Of a stretch of DNA of 64,000 nt, positions 63,852-64,000 are shown one piece after another. The position numbers and the translations under genes were made by a program. A model generated the notes under the pieces. It was not told where the DNA came from and did not search any database. It worked only from the letters and a program-made list of their open reading frames with translations. Source of the stretch: Bacteroidales bacterium. GTDB lineage: Bacteria > Bacteroidota > Bacteroidia > Bacteroidales > F082. Every line of letters starts with the position of its first letter. The stretch's first letter is position 1. Location: NCBI GenBank assembly GCA_017466405.1, contig JAFTUF010000060.1:25243-89242 (forward strand). Reading direction: 5' to 3'.

Positions 63852-63912
63852 CAATTCACAATTCATAATTATGAATTATGCATTATGAATTATGAATTAT
63901 GCATTATGAATT
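63852..63912. repeat. Heptamer array (ATTCATA / TTATGAA type) with the stop codon of the partial gene
   Basis: Units such as ATTCACA, ATTCATA, ATTATGAATT, TTATGCA, TTATGAA, TTATGAA, TTATGCA, TTATGAA. The last unit codes the final Ser and the stop of the minus-strand gene. Confidence 0.75.
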
Positions 63913-64000
63913 CTTCTTACGAAGTCCGTATGCCAATGCCAAGCCACCTAATACGAGCAAGCCGCCGCCAAGAGGTGCGTCTTGGTTACTAGTCATTCCG
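63904..64000 (-). CDS. C-terminal end of a surface-protein gene with a PLGGG-type tail (5' part outside window)
   Basis: The minus strand reads ...GMTSNQDAPLGGGLLVLGG then LALAYGLRKKNS and a stop, 32 codons in all. A short Pro-Leu-Gly-Gly-Gly motif, a hydrophobic stretch of about 18 residues and a basic Arg-Lys-Lys end form a tripartite tail like the C-terminal anchoring or sorting signals (PEP-CTERM- or LPXTG-like in design) often found on secreted Bacteroidota proteins. The body of the protein lies beyond the window, so its function cannot be named. The final Asn-Ser and the stop codon are part of the heptamer array. Terminator at 63718-63753 lies downstream. Confidence 0.75.
   Translation of the reverse strand, partial: GMTSNQDAPLGGGLLVLGGLALAYGLRKKNS

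Larger units (their letters stand above)
63485..63903. other. Repeat-dense intergenic region upstream of leuS
   Basis: No gene seen in about 420 bp. In order it holds an AGTCACCG octamer array, a long inverted repeat, a GAGTTGCT octamer array, a terminator, another long inverted repeat, a short palindrome and a heptamer array that reaches into the next gene. Confidence 0.75.

Overview
The window looks like a chromosomal segment of a Bacteroidales (Bacteroidota) anaerobe. Supporting signs are promoters of the Bacteroidota type (TTG, 18-22 nt, TAnnTTTG), four secreted enzymes or adhesin-like proteins with type IX secretion (T9SS) C-terminal sorting domains, a geranylgeranylglyceryl-phosphate synthase family gene, a Bacteroidota LptD/OstA pair, the ftsX-DUF3098-uppP-truB cluster, the prs-rplY pair and M64/S9/M1 secreted peptidases. 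Coding density is high, base composition is moderate to AT-rich, and no insertion sequence, prophage or CRISPR array was seen.

Layout. 1-12.4 kb: end of a GGGP synthase, a DPP-IV-type peptidase, a large multidomain T9SS protein, an Rpn-type nuclease and two tandem T9SS subtilisin-like peptidases. 12.5-23 kb: pth, thpR, sdaA and an envelope block (OstA-like protein, MCE/MlaD, amidase, divergent LptD, lytic transglycosylase). 23-34.7 kb: ridA, a small lipoprotein, an AsmA-like giant, a MauE/DoxX redox membrane protein, tRNA-Ala, a Pif1-like helicase, a histidine kinase and a T9SS M1 peptidase. 34.8-37.7 kb: prs-rplY, tRNA-Leu, rlmN. 37.8-41.7 kb: an AT-rich restriction-modification island with two D12-class adenine methylases and an AlwI-like endonuclease. 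41.7-49.4 kb: menaquinone methyltransferase, truB-uppP-DUF3098-ftsX, MlaE/MlaF, CvpA, ElbB and M64 peptidase. 49.4-57.6 kb: a candidate small RNA, then a methylcrotonyl-CoA carboxylase-type acyl-CoA cluster followed by phosphate butyryltransferase and butyrate kinase. 57.7-64 kb: a porin, a YeiH-type transporter, leuS with an unusual insertion, and the end of a surface-protein gene.

How the genes fit together. LptD, the OstA-like protein, MlaD, MlaE/MlaF, AsmA, amidase, lytic transglycosylase, UppP and FtsX form a broad envelope-building set. DPP-IV, two S8 peptidases, M1 and M64 suggest a protein-degrading lifestyle. The acyl-CoA cluster plus Ptb/Buk would allow branched-chain or butyryl acyl-CoA to be turned into an organic acid with ATP formation.

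The most unusual signals are: (i) a PD-(D/E)XK-like segment inserted in the catalytic part of LeuRS; (ii) dispersed imperfect palindromes whose arms vary in a compensated way; (iii) 7- and 8-bp minisatellite arrays in both orientations that lie between genes, supply stop codons, and have expanded in frame inside ubiE and the MauE-like gene; (iv) an orphan promoter-terminator unit predicting a roughly 80-nt RNA. All family assignments were made by reading motifs, without database searches.
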